Shown here in pieces: positions 36,037 to 47,138 of a DNA stretch of 64,000 nt. A program made the position numbers and the translations under genes. Numbering within the stretch: position 1 is the stretch's first letter; each line of letters starts with the position of its first letter. The stretch covers positions 8,195,985-8,259,984 of the forward strand of contig CM041196.1 of NCBI GenBank assembly GCA_023078555.1, written 5' to 3'. This DNA comes from Ulva prolifera. Lineage: Eukaryota; Chlorophyta; Ulvophyceae; Ulvales; Ulvaceae. The notes beneath the pieces were generated by a model, which was given only the letters and a program-made list of their open reading frames with translations, made no database searches and was not told the origin of the DNA.

Positions 36037-36357
36037 GGCCACGTTTGTGCGCTACCGCACGCACTGACTAGCAGCCTATCGACGCGTACTCACCGCACGC
36101 AGCGAATCGTGGATATAGAAGTGCGATCAGCTCCACTTCAGAAAGGTATTTGCCTTTGATTGAGACTACTTACACCACAAGGCTGGCCCCCACCCAGGCA
36201 CCTGTAGCACCAGTTCAGATCGCAAGCTCGGGCAGCGTTCTGTGGCGATCTTTGCTGACTAGACTCTGTTACAGCTCCAACTTGGCCTGTTGACGGCAGT
36301 ACGGAGTGTCGGGTGCGGGTGTAGCATAGCGGTGGCCAAGACAAGTTGGCGTGCACC
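36037..36357. promoter_or_regulatory. Short divergent promoter region
   Basis: About 320 bases separate the assigned starts of the glycosidase-like gene (-) and the CHI-fold gene (+). No clear TATA box. If either gene has an earlier or later start, the region changes accordingly. Confidence 0.4.
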
Positions 36358-38059
36358 ATGGACCACCTTCTGGCATCTGTCTCTGCTTTCATGCAGAACT
36401 CTGCAAACGCGCAGCTGCCCTCCAAGAGAGACTCCATCAGGGATATCTCAACGAATGTAGAGCATCCGGGGGAGGTATGCGATCTGCGGGGGGGCTGTGC
36501 CCCTCTGCTCGGAGTCGGGTACGCCAGCCCGCGCGAATGGTGTCTCATTCACATGCAAGGAGAGGACCGATGATTGACAGATGTGTTTGTGTAGACCGCG
36601 TAAAATGCGCATCGCTGGCTTCCCCATCGACGGTGCGAAGCCAACCTGCGTGCCATGCAGATGCCTGCGTTGCTGTAGTCAAGCCGGTGTTGTGCACATG
36701 GCGTTGCTCTTCTCGTGGACCTGCCAGATCGGCGCCTCAAACTGGCACAAATCCTCTGAAGTTTCCTTACCCTTGTTTCGGGTCTGTGAGTGGACTGAAC
36801 AGGTGATACAGCTGGACGCAACATCGTGGTCCTAGCTAGCTGAGCGCTTGCTCCCGTGACCTCGATCGCCAGCACACGGCAGGCGACCAAGGATCACCCT
36901 TCATTCTGGGGCAAGCTGTAGCTTTTGTTTTCCAACGCTCGGTGGTCATGCAGTCTACTCGGTCGGCATGTACGCCCACCCGAACCAGCTCAAGAGCCAC
37001 TTGAAGAAGCACAGCAGCAAAGGGCCATGCTGCCTAGCAAAGAACAGCGAGTTCCTACAAGGTGCTAATCACTCCATGGTCGTAGCTGCTTCCGCCCGCC
37101 GCTGCACCACGTCCACATGCAAGCCCGTCTGTATGGTGCCACAGCTGTCCATCCACAACGCTGCAATGGCAGGCCCAGCTGCCAGAGGCCCCAGCTGCAG
37201 GCAGCGACCACACGCGCGTGTTTGCAGACATCAAGAACCCAGATATAGAGAAGGAGCTGCGCATCGTGACCACCTTCCGCAGAGTCACCAAGGACAAGTT
37301 CTGGGCTGCCTTCCAGACACGGCTCACGCCACTGCTCAGCAAGGCATGCCCCCTACGAGGGAGCCCCACTGCTCCCCCCCTTCACCACCTGATGTCCTTC
37401 GCAAATGGGTGGTGCCGTGCAGGAGCAGCAGAACTCAGAGCTCAAGGCGTTTTCGACTCACTTTGACAGCATCAAGTTCCGGAAGCACACGGAAGTCCGG
37501 CTCGCGCTGGCAAAGGGTGGCGCGGTGACAACCATCGTCGATGGCGAGAAGGTACTCCCCCCCCCCCCTCTCCCCTCCGGCCACACCTGCTGCCCATGCA
37601 TGCTTTTGCAATTTGTACAGGCGATGGATGCTGCCACAGCTCCGGCTCGCAGTCAGTGCCAGCAGTACCGTATCAACACGTGGGTGCCGCCCCCGCATTC
37701 CAGCAGAGCCTGTAACAGCGTGGTTTCTTGCGGCGGACTCTGCCCTTCCGTTGTGATGCCACATGCCTGTAGATCCGTGACAGTTCAGTGACTTGCCTGC
37801 CATTCCGCTGGACCCTCGCACGCCACGACTGGGCAAGCGCTCTCTGTTGTAGTGGTCATATATATCACTGAACTGTGACAGGACCTCCGCCCACAGCCGG
37901 TGCCGCAGCCTCACCTGGTGCCAGTGGCCGCAGGTGGGGAGCCTGCAGTCGCCGGCGATCTCTGCGGCCCTGGTAGACATCTACCTCGGCGCCGACCCCC
38001 CCTCCGCCGCGATGAAGGCCGACTTCCTCGCCGCCACCTCCCGCACCCTCCGCTCCTGA
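36358..38059 (+). CDS. Chalcone-isomerase-fold protein (fatty-acid-binding or CHI-like type)
   Basis: Six exons keep frame to 226 residues: 36358-36474, 36728-36785, 36954-37061, 37201-37343, 37423-37551, 37934-38059. The fold signature is RVFYSVGMYAHPNQLKSHLK, then IEKELRIVTTFRRVTKDKFW, KAFSTHFDSIKF, VDGEKVGSLQSPAISAALVD and IYLGADPPSAAMK. Plants use this fold for chalcone isomerase, for non-catalytic CHI-like proteins and for plastid fatty-acid-binding proteins. Algae lack the flavonoid route in general, so a fatty-acid-binding role is more likely, but this is inference. Intron 4 has a GC donor at 37344. Exons 1 and 2 rest on phase and are less sure than 3 to 6; an upstream exon at 35831-36046 is possible. 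Confidence 0.82.
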
Positions 38060-39272
38060 TGCACCCCTGCAGCCACCACCGCGGCACTGTTGCTGCCGCT
38101 GCTGGTGGCCGTGTCCTGGAGGAGACGGCGCTCGTGTAGGGGGCTCAGGCACTGTAGGCGCGCCGACGGCGGGTGTGCGCAGATGGCGCAGGCTGCGCAG
38201 GTGAGAGGATTGCGTGGCTGCGCATGCTGCGCTGGTGGCAGAGCCAGACAGGGTGCGGCTGCGGTTGGCATCGCACAGGGTGCGGCTGCGGCTGGCATCG
38301 CACAGGGGCTGCGGTCGTGGTGCGCCGGCAGGCGCTGCAAGCATTGACTGGTCAGGGAGTGTGTGTGCTGGCGGGCTGCGCTTGCGGCCGCCAAGTCGGC
38401 CGAGATGTGTGGCTAGTCGTAGGGATCCCAGGGCCTGTTTTAGGCTCCTGGAACTGCCGATCGCTTGTGCAGTGAGGTCACATTGCTCAAGGGTATGCGT
38501 GTATGGTAGCTAGGCACAGTGCTGCACTCGTGCAATGTTGACAGGGGTTAGTGTAGGTGATGGGAGGGGGCAGTTACATTCTCGGGCAATGTAAGACCGT
38601 GCAGCTGCTGCGAATTTCCTATGCTTCATGTTCGTTCGCTGGCAGCTCGTGCCGGTGGTCAGAACGGCCACTGTGGACTGGTGTCGCACCCAAGACACCT
38701 GCAGAGCTGCGAGAGGCACCATGTCGAGCGCTCACAACAACGCGCGCGGGCCGTGTGAGAGTCATATGCATTTTGTGACACACAGCACAATTCGCCAACT
38801 CTTTCTGCTGCTCGGGATCTCAGTCGCAGGGTGTAAGTGCCAGTGAGTACTCGACGTGTTCGCCAGCGATCTGTTGCCCATAGCACTCGCGGAGCAGCGG
38901 CGAAACCTGCATATCTGAGCCGCCTGTGTAGAGGTAAGGGAGGCTAGTGATAGATTTTCACGCAACTGCTTCGGCTGCCTGCCGGAGTTTTGGTGGGCGA
39001 TGTCCGCATGTGGGGCATTCGCCTCGGCTTTCGAGCCAGTCCGGTGCTCCTGCACGCGGCCACGCGGGAGGCTCCCAACCAGTAGATTGTCGAAAGCAGC
39101 TACTTGTCGCGCTCAGGCTGAGAAAAAAAGTGATGCCAAAGACCCAGGTGCGCGTTTATCATGATGCGTGACTTCCTGAGCATGAGCATCTGCAGTCAGT
39201 CGGAGCTCCTGCGTGGCCTGCCTTGCTCTACGCTGCTCCTGTTTGTGCACAAGACCACTGAATTGTGCAGGC
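38060..39272. other. Intergenic region with a short tandem duplication
   Basis: A 27-bp unit starting GGGTGCGGCTGCGG is present twice in tandem at 38251-38304. A plus-strand open frame at 38947-39171 (Ala/Ser/Arg-rich, like a transit peptide) has no in-frame ATG and does not splice in frame to the next gene. Nothing else recognised. Confidence 0.5.
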
Positions 39273-40429
39273 ATGGATCTAAAGGCAGCTTGGTATGGTG
39301 CTGAGATATTTGGCAAGCTCGTTGGAGGCAACAGACAGGCCAAGGCCACCGAGGCTCCAGCAGAGCCCATCACATGGGACACGGCGCTCAGCGAGATCCG
39401 CGCTGACTTCGACAACAACTACTTCGTCAGCGGTGATGCGGACATGTCCGCCTATGACCCCGAGTGTGAGTTTGCAGACCCGTTTGTGAGTTTCAACGGA
39501 GTTGACCGCTTCAAAACCAACCTCTCCAACTTTGCCAACGTCACGTACGCCCTCAGGCCCCGCTACGTAAACGCAACATGAGCACTCGCAGCCCGTCTGT
39601 TCTATCTACACCTTGAGTATGTGCACCAAACCAATGACTTCGTGACGTAGAGCGCCACTTGCGGGCCCCTCGATGCACAAACCGCCCCAAGCTGCAGGAG
39701 CGACGTCGTGGTCGACATCACCAACTGGGAGGAGATCGAAGACCTCAAGCTCAAGGTCTCGTGGCGGTTCCGGTGTATCCTGGAGCTGCCCTGGAAGCCT
39801 GTGCTCGCTGCAGCAGGTGCGGCCCTCTAGCCATGCACATGCTTTCAATGCACATCTCCATCAGCTCGGCAGAGCCCAAGTTTGCACTGCTGAAGTATAG
39901 TGTTGCATCGCCCTGCGTGTTAGCACATGGGAAGCTCTGCATACACTGCACAGGTTGCTGCACCACATATGCCTGTCCCCACGTGACAGCCCCTGCCCTC
40001 GTAACACCATGAGCACCGCATCGATCACCTCATGGTGCACCCCCCCCCCGTCATGCAGGCAGCACGACGTACGAGGGCGATGCGCGCACGGGCCGCGTCG
40101 TGCGCCACATCGAGGCGTGGGACGCCGACCCCCGGGAGGTCATCACGCGCCTCCTGCGGCCCTCCCGCAACCCCCCTGAGACCACGATCGAGAAGTTCAT
40201 GGCGGCGGCGTCCCGCGGCGACGGCGGCGCCGCGTGGCAGGCCGCCGCGGGGCCGCTGCTCGTCGTCGTGGTCCCAGACGCCGTGCTCACGAGCGCCGGG
40301 TACTTCTTCTGGAACGAGGGGGGCGTCGGGGCGACGCTGCTCTGGCTGCAGGTCGGGCTCTGGGGCTTTGCGTCGGTGTGTGCCGCGACGGTGCTGTACC
40401 AGCGCGCTCGCGGCACAACGGCGAAGTAG
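39273..40429 (+). CDS. SnoaL-like DUF2358 protein with C-terminal membrane segments
   Basis: Three exons keep frame to 253 residues: 39273-39544, 39698-39816, 40059-40429. The conserved block runs TWDTALSEIRADFDNNYFVS, then YDPECEFADPF and FNGVDRFKTNL in exon 1, VSWRFRCILELPWKP in exon 2, and VRHIEAWDADPREVITRLLR in exon 3. This is the DUF2358/NTF2-like (SnoaL-type) family of algae and plants, mostly plastid proteins of unknown function. The C-terminus adds two hydrophobic stretches (PLLVVVVPDAVLTSAGYF and TLLWLQVGLWGFASVCAATV), so it is probably membrane-bound. ATG 39273 lies two bases after an acceptor-like gcag, so an upstream non-coding or transit-peptide exon is possible. Confidence 0.8.
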
Positions 40430-42208
40430 GCTACGGGTGGGCCAGGGTGCAGCCGCAACGCGTGGCCACGGGGGCTCAGGGGACAGCGGCAGCGCGCTGC
40501 GCGTGCAAGGGGTGTGCGGGGGTGGCCCGGGGGGGGTCGCATGGGCCGGGGGGGGGCCGAGCCCGAGCGCCACTGCACGCTTCAGGGTGCATGGGCGCAG
40601 GGTGCAGCCGTCGCGGCGCAGCCGTCGCGGCGCAGCATCGCCGCCGCGGCAGCGTTGCAGAGCCGCCGCTGCGTCCGCAACTGCCGCACCCGCGGGCTGC
40701 CACCCCCAGCAATCTGTGTGCCCGCTTGAGCCCGGGCGGCCGGCGCTTGAGCCCTGCCACGCACCTGGGGTCGCGTACGGAGACATGGGTATAGCACCCC
40801 CGCTCCATGCATGTCCCTGCGGTTCCTGCCGTGGCCGCTGCGAGGCGTACCGCACAGCACGGCCTCAGGTGTGCTGCTGTGTGGCAGTGTGGTGTGTTTG
40901 CTCCGAAGCACTACTGAGATCATCTGGGTGTGGCGACACTTGCTCGCCGCAGCCAGAGGGGGGGCCAGCCTCCGCAGCTGGAAACGCGGCGCGCGTGCGT
41001 GTGTGTATGCGGGTGGGAGGAGCCAGTGCATGCAAGCGAGCTCCTCTGCATTGTCTGCAACCTCCCTGCCCTGCCCTGCGTTGAATGTATCCTGGCTGCA
41101 GTTGTGGCTGTCTGCTGTGTGCGGGGGGGTCCACGCAGCCGCTTTTCATCAGCATGCCGGAGTGGGGTGCAGCGAGGCGGCGCAAGAGATTGCACTCACA
41201 GCCGGAGAGGGTGCTGCCGCGTGTGGAGTGGCACAAAAACAAAGTGCCTGTTGCATTTGTACCATATGGTACAGATATCTGTACCTGCGCTTGTGGAATG
41301 TGGCTTGACGTCCTGTGGCGAAAACTGGCCAGGGGGTCTTGATGCATGAACTTTTGCCTCCCAAGTCGTGTAAAGTTCATGCACATTAGCTCTTGTATGG
41401 GCGAACACCAGAGCAGCGCATGGGTGTCTACCACTGGACCAGGATTGCTCGACTGAGAGGTCACACGCTGAATGGGCGATCTGCAAGCACGGCCCGTGGC
41501 CCTTCACAAGCGCCCATAAACGCAGGCGATGCCGAAGATGCGCCCCGGCTGTGCGAGGCTGTGATCGTGTGCACTGTGTGTGTGCAGGACCTGCGCAGCT
41601 CTATGCTTGCATCCCATGGGCGCTTCACAGGCACCGCAGCCAACGGCGCCACCAGCCTCTCGAACCCGGCTCAGAAGGCTCAGAAATTTCTCGTCATACC
41701 GAGAGATGCGCCCCATTGCCAGGGAGGTACACGGATACTGTCCTTACGCTCGCATGCCATGGAGGTGGCAATCCAGACAGTGCTGGATCGTTATTGCGAC
41801 GCCCCAGCACAAGTCATCTCCTGTAAGGGGTACACGCTTCCTCCACTTTCGGCTGTGTTGTGTACGAAACGCCGCATACAGAGGCGGAACATGCAAGCAT
41901 GTTAATGCACCATGTCAGGGCGAATGAGGGGCTTGCGAATCGGACTGTGCTCCGCCGGGAATGTGCCTCTTCAAGGCGTGAGGTAATTTGACGTGTGGTT
42001 GGCTGATGCAGCGAATAGCAGATCTGATGTGGTGGGGAAGACGATCTACATGCTTTGCAGTGCTGCTCCCAGTCAATCGTCGCAATGGCCAGCAGCGGGC
42101 TAGGCCATCTCCCACTGCTGCGCAAGCAACGACGCGAGTAGTGATTCGCGACGCCATGTGTCGACGTCGGCAGCGCATTAGAAGCAGTGCAACAGCCCCG
42201 TAGAGCAC

Positions 42209-42262
42209 CATGCGCGCCGGTAGCTACGAGAGCATGCGCGCCGGTAGCTAGGAGAGCATGCG
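42209..42262. repeat. 24-bp tandem duplication
   Basis: CATGCGCGCCGGTAGCTA plus six bases occurs twice in tandem (42209-42232, 42233-42256) with one mismatch, then starts a third time. It overlaps the 3' end of the candidate minus-strand gene. Confidence 0.75.
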
Positions 42263-42763
42263 GTCCAGCGTAGGCGCAGCGATGATGAGCGTCCACATTT
42301 GTGACAGTGCAAAGTCATCTGATCGGCTTAGGGCCACGGATGCTGCAGGCCTGTCCAGACCTGCCTTGCCGCTGGCTTGCAGCTTGCTCAAGCTCGAGAT
42401 GGTGCGGGAGAGTAAGCCTTCTGCGCTCATGTCCCACAGCCTCGCCTGCGTCGCCATAGGCGTGACGGCAAAGTGCAAGAAAACTGTGACAGTCGTCTAG
42501 CCATGCCGCCACTGCGAGTCTACATTTGGCGCCTCCGGAGTCTCGGCAACTGCTTTCCGCAACAGTAGTACTGCAGATCTTGTTTGTTCGGCAGCGAGCT
42601 GTAGCGAGCGCTAGCATCCACACCCACCACGCCTGACGCTGCAACACCAAAGTCTTTCGTATTTCGGTGCGACTCCTCTGGTGCACTGCGGTCGTTCGCG
42701 TGCAAACTCTCCGTGTCACGTGCGTGCAATGTGTACACCCGCCAGCTTGTGCACGGCGTCACC
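42248..42763 (-). CDS. Candidate unrecognised gene, 3' exons only
   Basis: Two minus-strand blocks can be joined in frame. Block one ends NTKDFGVAASGVVGVDASAR then YSSLPNKQDLQ near 42566; block two begins after a cacag acceptor near 42498 and reads FAVTPMATQARLWDMSAEGL, then SRTISSLSKLQASG, and ends in TAG at 42248. The intron would be about 88 bases (GT-AG). There is no recognised family and no start codon, and the plus strand of the second block is also open for 81 codons. Confidence 0.3.
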
Positions 42764-43818
42764 TCCTCAACGTCTGAAGCGCAATTGCTGTTTACCTAGT
42801 CTAATTGACGTGCATACGACAGTTTGTGCTTGTTGTGGTTCCTATTGGCAACAGCACGAACGATGTTTGAAGCTCCAGCTCAACTTTGTGATCTGAGGCT
42901 CTTCCTCTACTGCACCATGATCTTGCATAAAACAGCGATGTGAAGTCCTTATCGTGGCGGGTCACCGGCTTTGAGGACCTTGAATACCTGTGCATTGACA
43001 TTGCATACGAGAGCACTTGAAATTGCCTGTCTCGTCACTCAGCAAGCCAGCTTGCCAGCGTCTTCGTCAACAGTGCCGTCGGTGTTGAAGCATTCGACAG
43101 CCAGGACGTCTTGAGATGCACGTGCATCAGCAATCCTGAGCCTCGATACTGTCGTACACGCTGACACCGCACGATGGTATCTGTACTACGTATGGCGAAG
43201 CTCACAGCACGCCCCGCCTGTCCCCCAAAACAGCAGCTGCAGTCGTTCCCTCCTTGCGAAGTGCCTGTCCCAGGCGTGTGCATGTGGCCTCCCGGTCTCC
43301 TTACGTTTCGATAGCCTGGCTCCACACCTGGCATTGCACCGACGGGCCGACCAAACTCCTACTCGTCATTTCAGGCTCACTGAGTGTATTGATAAACGCC
43401 CGCTGACGACGCTGCAGTTTTGAGAGGGCTGTTGTCCCGACTGACATCTGGAGCCGAACCCAGGCAAGGCGTAATTTATGCAACCATCTTAGAAAAAAGT
43501 GTACAATATGGCGGATTAGTGCTACTCCGCGACGAACGCGAGTCTTCACGCTACTCTGACCGTCACTGTGTTGCCTTGGGCTACCGTGCTACGGTGCTCA
43601 TTCCCCGTGCGATGAATTCCCAATACGTCTCTGCCAGCATCGATCTTGACAATCTCAGGCCTTTGTTTGGTGCGCCGACATGCTGTTTGCATCGCGATCG
43701 AGGCGATTCGCCGTTCCTTGGTCAGCTCGCAGGCATCCTGTAGACACATTGACCAGCCGCGCTAGGAGATCCTGTGGACACTCTTGCAGCAACTGAGGAT
43801 GTGCTCGCGCATGCAGGC

Positions 43819-44730
43819 ATGGACGCTGCACAGAACATCGCGAACGCACGGCCCCGCCGGGAGATCAAGAAGCCGGCTAGGTTCCAGGAGGGCTCTGGCG
43901 CCCCCGGCAAGGCGGCTGCTCGGAAGCCGCTCGGAGTGCAGCGTAAGGCCGCTGCTGCAGCCCCCCGGGCGACCATCACAAAGCCGCAGCATCGCCGCGC
44001 TGTGCCTCAGTTCAGAGTGCCGGACGTGGTCAGGAGAGCGGCGGCCTCGACGGAGGCGACCCTGGCAGCCACGAAGATGGCCAAAGCCATCCATCGGGAC
44101 ATCGCCACCGTCGCAGAGCACTACCTCCTGGAGGACGCCGCCTGGGCGGCCACCGGCGAGGAGGCGCTGGCCAGGGCCGAGCGGCTGCGGCTGGACGCCC
44201 TCCTTGCAACGGCAGCGCGCGAGCTGGAGCGGGGCGAGGCGGAGGACGCGGCACAGCAGGCGCGGCTGGCCCGGGTGCCGCCCGGCCTGGCGATGACCGT
44301 CGCAGAGTACTCTGCAATTCACGCGTGTGCCATGGCAGAGCACGCCCATGACGCCGCCTTTGAGGCCACCCGCACCCTCTCAGAGGAGCTTGCGGCGCAG
44401 GCACAGCAGCACCTCGCCACGGTGGACGCCCTGGGAAAGACGCGGTGTGCGATCGACGCGGTGGAGGACGAGGTGCTGAGGGCTCCCGTCGAGCACAAGC
44501 TCCGGCGCCAGGACGAGCTGCGGCACCTGCGCCGCTGCGTGGCGGACCTGGCGGCCAGGGTGAGTGCGTCCGAGAGGTGCTGTGGTGAGCTGGAGGGCCG
44601 GCTGGGGGCGGCCCGCGGCGAGGTGGCCGCCGCAGAGGAGCGCATGGTGCAGCTGGTGGCGAGCGTGCCGCGCGCACTGCGGCGCAAGGGCGTGGCTGCG
44701 GTGCTGCTGAGCGAGTGCTGGGATGTGTAG
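43819..44730 (+). CDS. Unrecognised alanine-rich coiled-coil protein
   Basis: An intronless frame of 303 residues from ATG 43819 (open upstream to 43774 without another ATG), ending SECWDV. GC and codon use match the other GC-rich exons. Residues 1-60 are basic and disordered, with RPRREIKKPARFQEG. Residues 75 to 300 are almost entirely helical heptad-like sequence (ELERGEAEDAAQQARLARV, VEHKLRRQDELRHLRR, GELEGRLGAARGEVAAAEER). Tektin was considered, but its RPNVELCRD signature is missing. A cytoskeletal or structural role is a guess. The ATG directly follows a gcatgcag acceptor-like site, so a further 5' exon is possible. Confidence 0.6.
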   Translation: MDAAQNIANARPRREIKKPARFQEGSGAPGKAAARKPLGVQRKAAAAAPRATITKPQHRRAVPQFRVPDVVRRAAASTEATLAATKMAKAIHRDIATVAEHYLLEDAAWAATGEEALARAERLRLDALLATAARELERGEAEDAAQQARLARVPPGLAMTVAEYSAIHACAMAEHAHDAAFEATRTLSEELAAQAQQHLATVDALGKTRCAIDAVEDEVLRAPVEHKLRRQDELRHLRRCVADLAARVSASERCCGELEGRLGAARGEVAAAEERMVQLVASVPRALRRKGVAAVLLSECWDV

Positions 44731-47138
44731 ATGGCATGGGAGTGGGAGGGGGGAGGCAGCGGCCACTTGCGGCGCAGCGACTCGAGTGCACCGCAAGCAA
44801 GCACACAGCGGCCGGTGGGCAGGGGTTTAGGAAGCGTCAGCGTGCGCAACCGCGTGATGCGAGATGTTCAGCCAAATAACAGCAGGCATAACGGCTACGT
44901 GACCAGCAATGTGTGGGGTAAGGAGGAGTCGCGGCCTCGGGGGGGTGGTGGGGGGTGTGCGGCACCAGCATGGCTGCATGGCGTCGGGCGTACAGCAGCG
45001 GCTCGTTGTGCCGCCTGCCCGTGTGCGTTGCAGCGTGAACATGGCCTGCATGTCCAGTTGCGGTACAGAAAGATTCTGGTTTTGGAGCTTTGCAGTAGGT
45101 AGGTTTCCAGCCGGTGCAGGCACGTTATCCACTGACAGTGGCCAGTGCTCAGACACAGAACGCCTCTCTGTGTGCTATGGAGTTAAGTATGAATAAGATG
45201 GATAGGTTATGATGTGATAGTGTCCAGGGCTCAGACACAGGACACCTCTGTGTGAGCCGAGGAACATTTATCACTGGGATAGGGAGATTATGATGTGATC
45301 GTGTCCAATGCTCAGACACAGGACGCCTCTGTGTGAGCTGAGGAAACTTTATCACTGGGATAGGGAGATTACGATGTGATCGTTTCCAATGCTCAGACAC
45401 AGAACGCCTATGTGTGAGCTGAGGAAACTTTATCACTGGGATAGGGAGATTACGATGTGATCGTTTCCAATGCTCAGACACAGAACGCCTCTGTGTGAGC
45501 TGAGGGGGATTACGACTGGGATAGGGAGATTATGATGTGATCCTGTCCAGTGCTCAGACACAGAACGCCCCTCTGTGTGCTATGGAGTTAAGTATGAATG
45601 GGATGGATAGGCTTGTAACGCAAGACTGCCGAACGGCAGCTCCATGGTGGGCAGCTTCGACGGTCACCTGAAGTGCAAGTGGAAGTATTGTGTCAGCCAC
45701 ATCCTGTTGGGCTGTTGTCTCATGTGTATGCGCCAGATGCGAGTCATGTGAAGCAGATCACGCATTCCAGGTAAAACTGTCTCGTAGTGCATCACTGGCA
45801 GCTCCAGAGGTGACCGTCCTGCTTCCTGAATGATCTCAACACATGATCTGTGTGAGACAACAAGGACATGTGGACACGCTTGGTGACCCTCTGTGTCTCT
45901 CCGTGCCACATTCTCAGCATGCCGGATTGGGCTTCTTCTTCTTCTTACAAGTATGTTCGGCACAGCTCAGGATGCAGGCTCTCGCCTCTGTTGATCTTGG
46001 TTTGGGCATTCTCTAGCGGCTACTTGGACACTCTTTCCAGCTTGTATTGAGAGTGTATCCCACACTCAGACCCAACAATCGACATGTGCAGAAGAGCGAC
46101 AGTGCGATCGTGCACCAGGGCTTTGAAGGATGCGCCTGCCTACTGCATATATGAATCCGCAGGGAGGTCTCTAGCAGCGGCGTGATGGCCTCTCAGTCCT
46201 GATTGCGGGAGTTGCTTTTGTCCGCTTGAAGCCAGCAACGTAGTCATCAGTCCCAGGCGGGCTGGCAGGGGATCTAACGGCGTGGGCATGGTAGCGATAC
46301 ACAGTTACCAGTATTTCATTGGCAGCATTTCATAAAGTCGCTCAGATAGCTTCTAGATGAAACGGGTGAGACTTATTGTTGAGGTGTGCAGCAACGCCAG
46401 TGTATACGGTGAGATCTTGAAGCGCTGGCCTGTAGTACATTGGAACAACATCTATGAGGACGAGTAGTTCAGAAGAACAGTGACGCCGAAAGCCCCGACA
46501 GGCCCATTTGCGGACGACCCCAGCTGACGTGGCATCAATGTGCAGGTAAGAGCCAGAAACCCCAGTCAACACGAACATAGTGCTCCGCTCTGCCAGACTC
46601 GAGAGCTTGCGTACTACAGCGTGTCAACAATTTCGATCGGAATGTTGGTAGTGTAAATTAATGTACAGCAGCAGTGCTTGTTTCTCTGTGCCTGGCAACC
46701 AGGATGGCGAGAAGGCCACGCTGACCGTATCTATGTTGGGCCGCGATTGACTGGCTTGGAGACGGTTTCGGCTCCAACTCATTCGCTGCTTGCATCCTCC
46801 TGAAGCACATACTGTGATCATGGGCCTGCAACAAGCGCAGGCCGTCTGTAGCCACATGTGCTGCGTCGGAAACTTACTTCTACGTGCACTATGCAGCTGC
46901 AAACACCCAACAACACTCCATAATAGGAACAGCCTTTGAGCTATGGCAGCAGGACCTCATGATCACGCACAACGGAAAACCATATCCCGTCCGCGGAACC
47001 TAAGCCAACAATAGCTCAGTAACTTCAGCTGGACATGCCGGCGAGATCCAACAAACCGCCTGAAGGAGGAATCTTCACTTGTTCTACGTCCTCCACCTGA
47101 TCAGGGGCGTTTGGGTGTTCAGAACTCCGCCGATAGCA
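44731..47138. other. Intergenic region with minisatellite
   Basis: Contains the 81-bp minisatellite at 45147-45620. The remainder (45630-47138) is low-GC with only short open frames and no motif. It should carry the SF3B2 promoter at its right end. Confidence 0.55.
45147..45620. repeat. 81-bp minisatellite, about six copies
   Basis: The landmark GCTCAGACACAG recurs at 45147, 45229, 45310, 45391, 45472 and 45552, a spacing of 80 to 82. The first and last copies share a variant end (CTATGGAGTTAAGTATGAAT) that the inner copies lack. On the minus strand the array stays open for 110 codons as a 27-residue repeat. Confidence 0.9.

Larger units (their letters stand above)
40430..43818. other. Long poorly resolved region
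   Basis: 3.4 kb with no gene I can name. A GC-rich front half (to about 41200) gives long overlapping frames on both strands without motifs. Segments near 41500-41720 (minus, MGRISRYDEKFLSLLSRVRE), 42248-42763 (minus) and 42933-43019 (plus, DVKSLSWRVTGFEDLEYLC) look coding by composition. One or more unrecognised low-GC genes may lie here. Confidence 0.35.

Noticed and set aside
43819-44730. Tektin
   Set aside because: The length and coiled coil were suggestive, but the RPNVELCRD signature and tektin repeat pattern are absent.
45149-45481. A zinc-finger-like array (repeated SEHWKRSH)
   Set aside because: No regular Cys or His spacing that could bind zinc; it is a translation of the 81-bp minisatellite.
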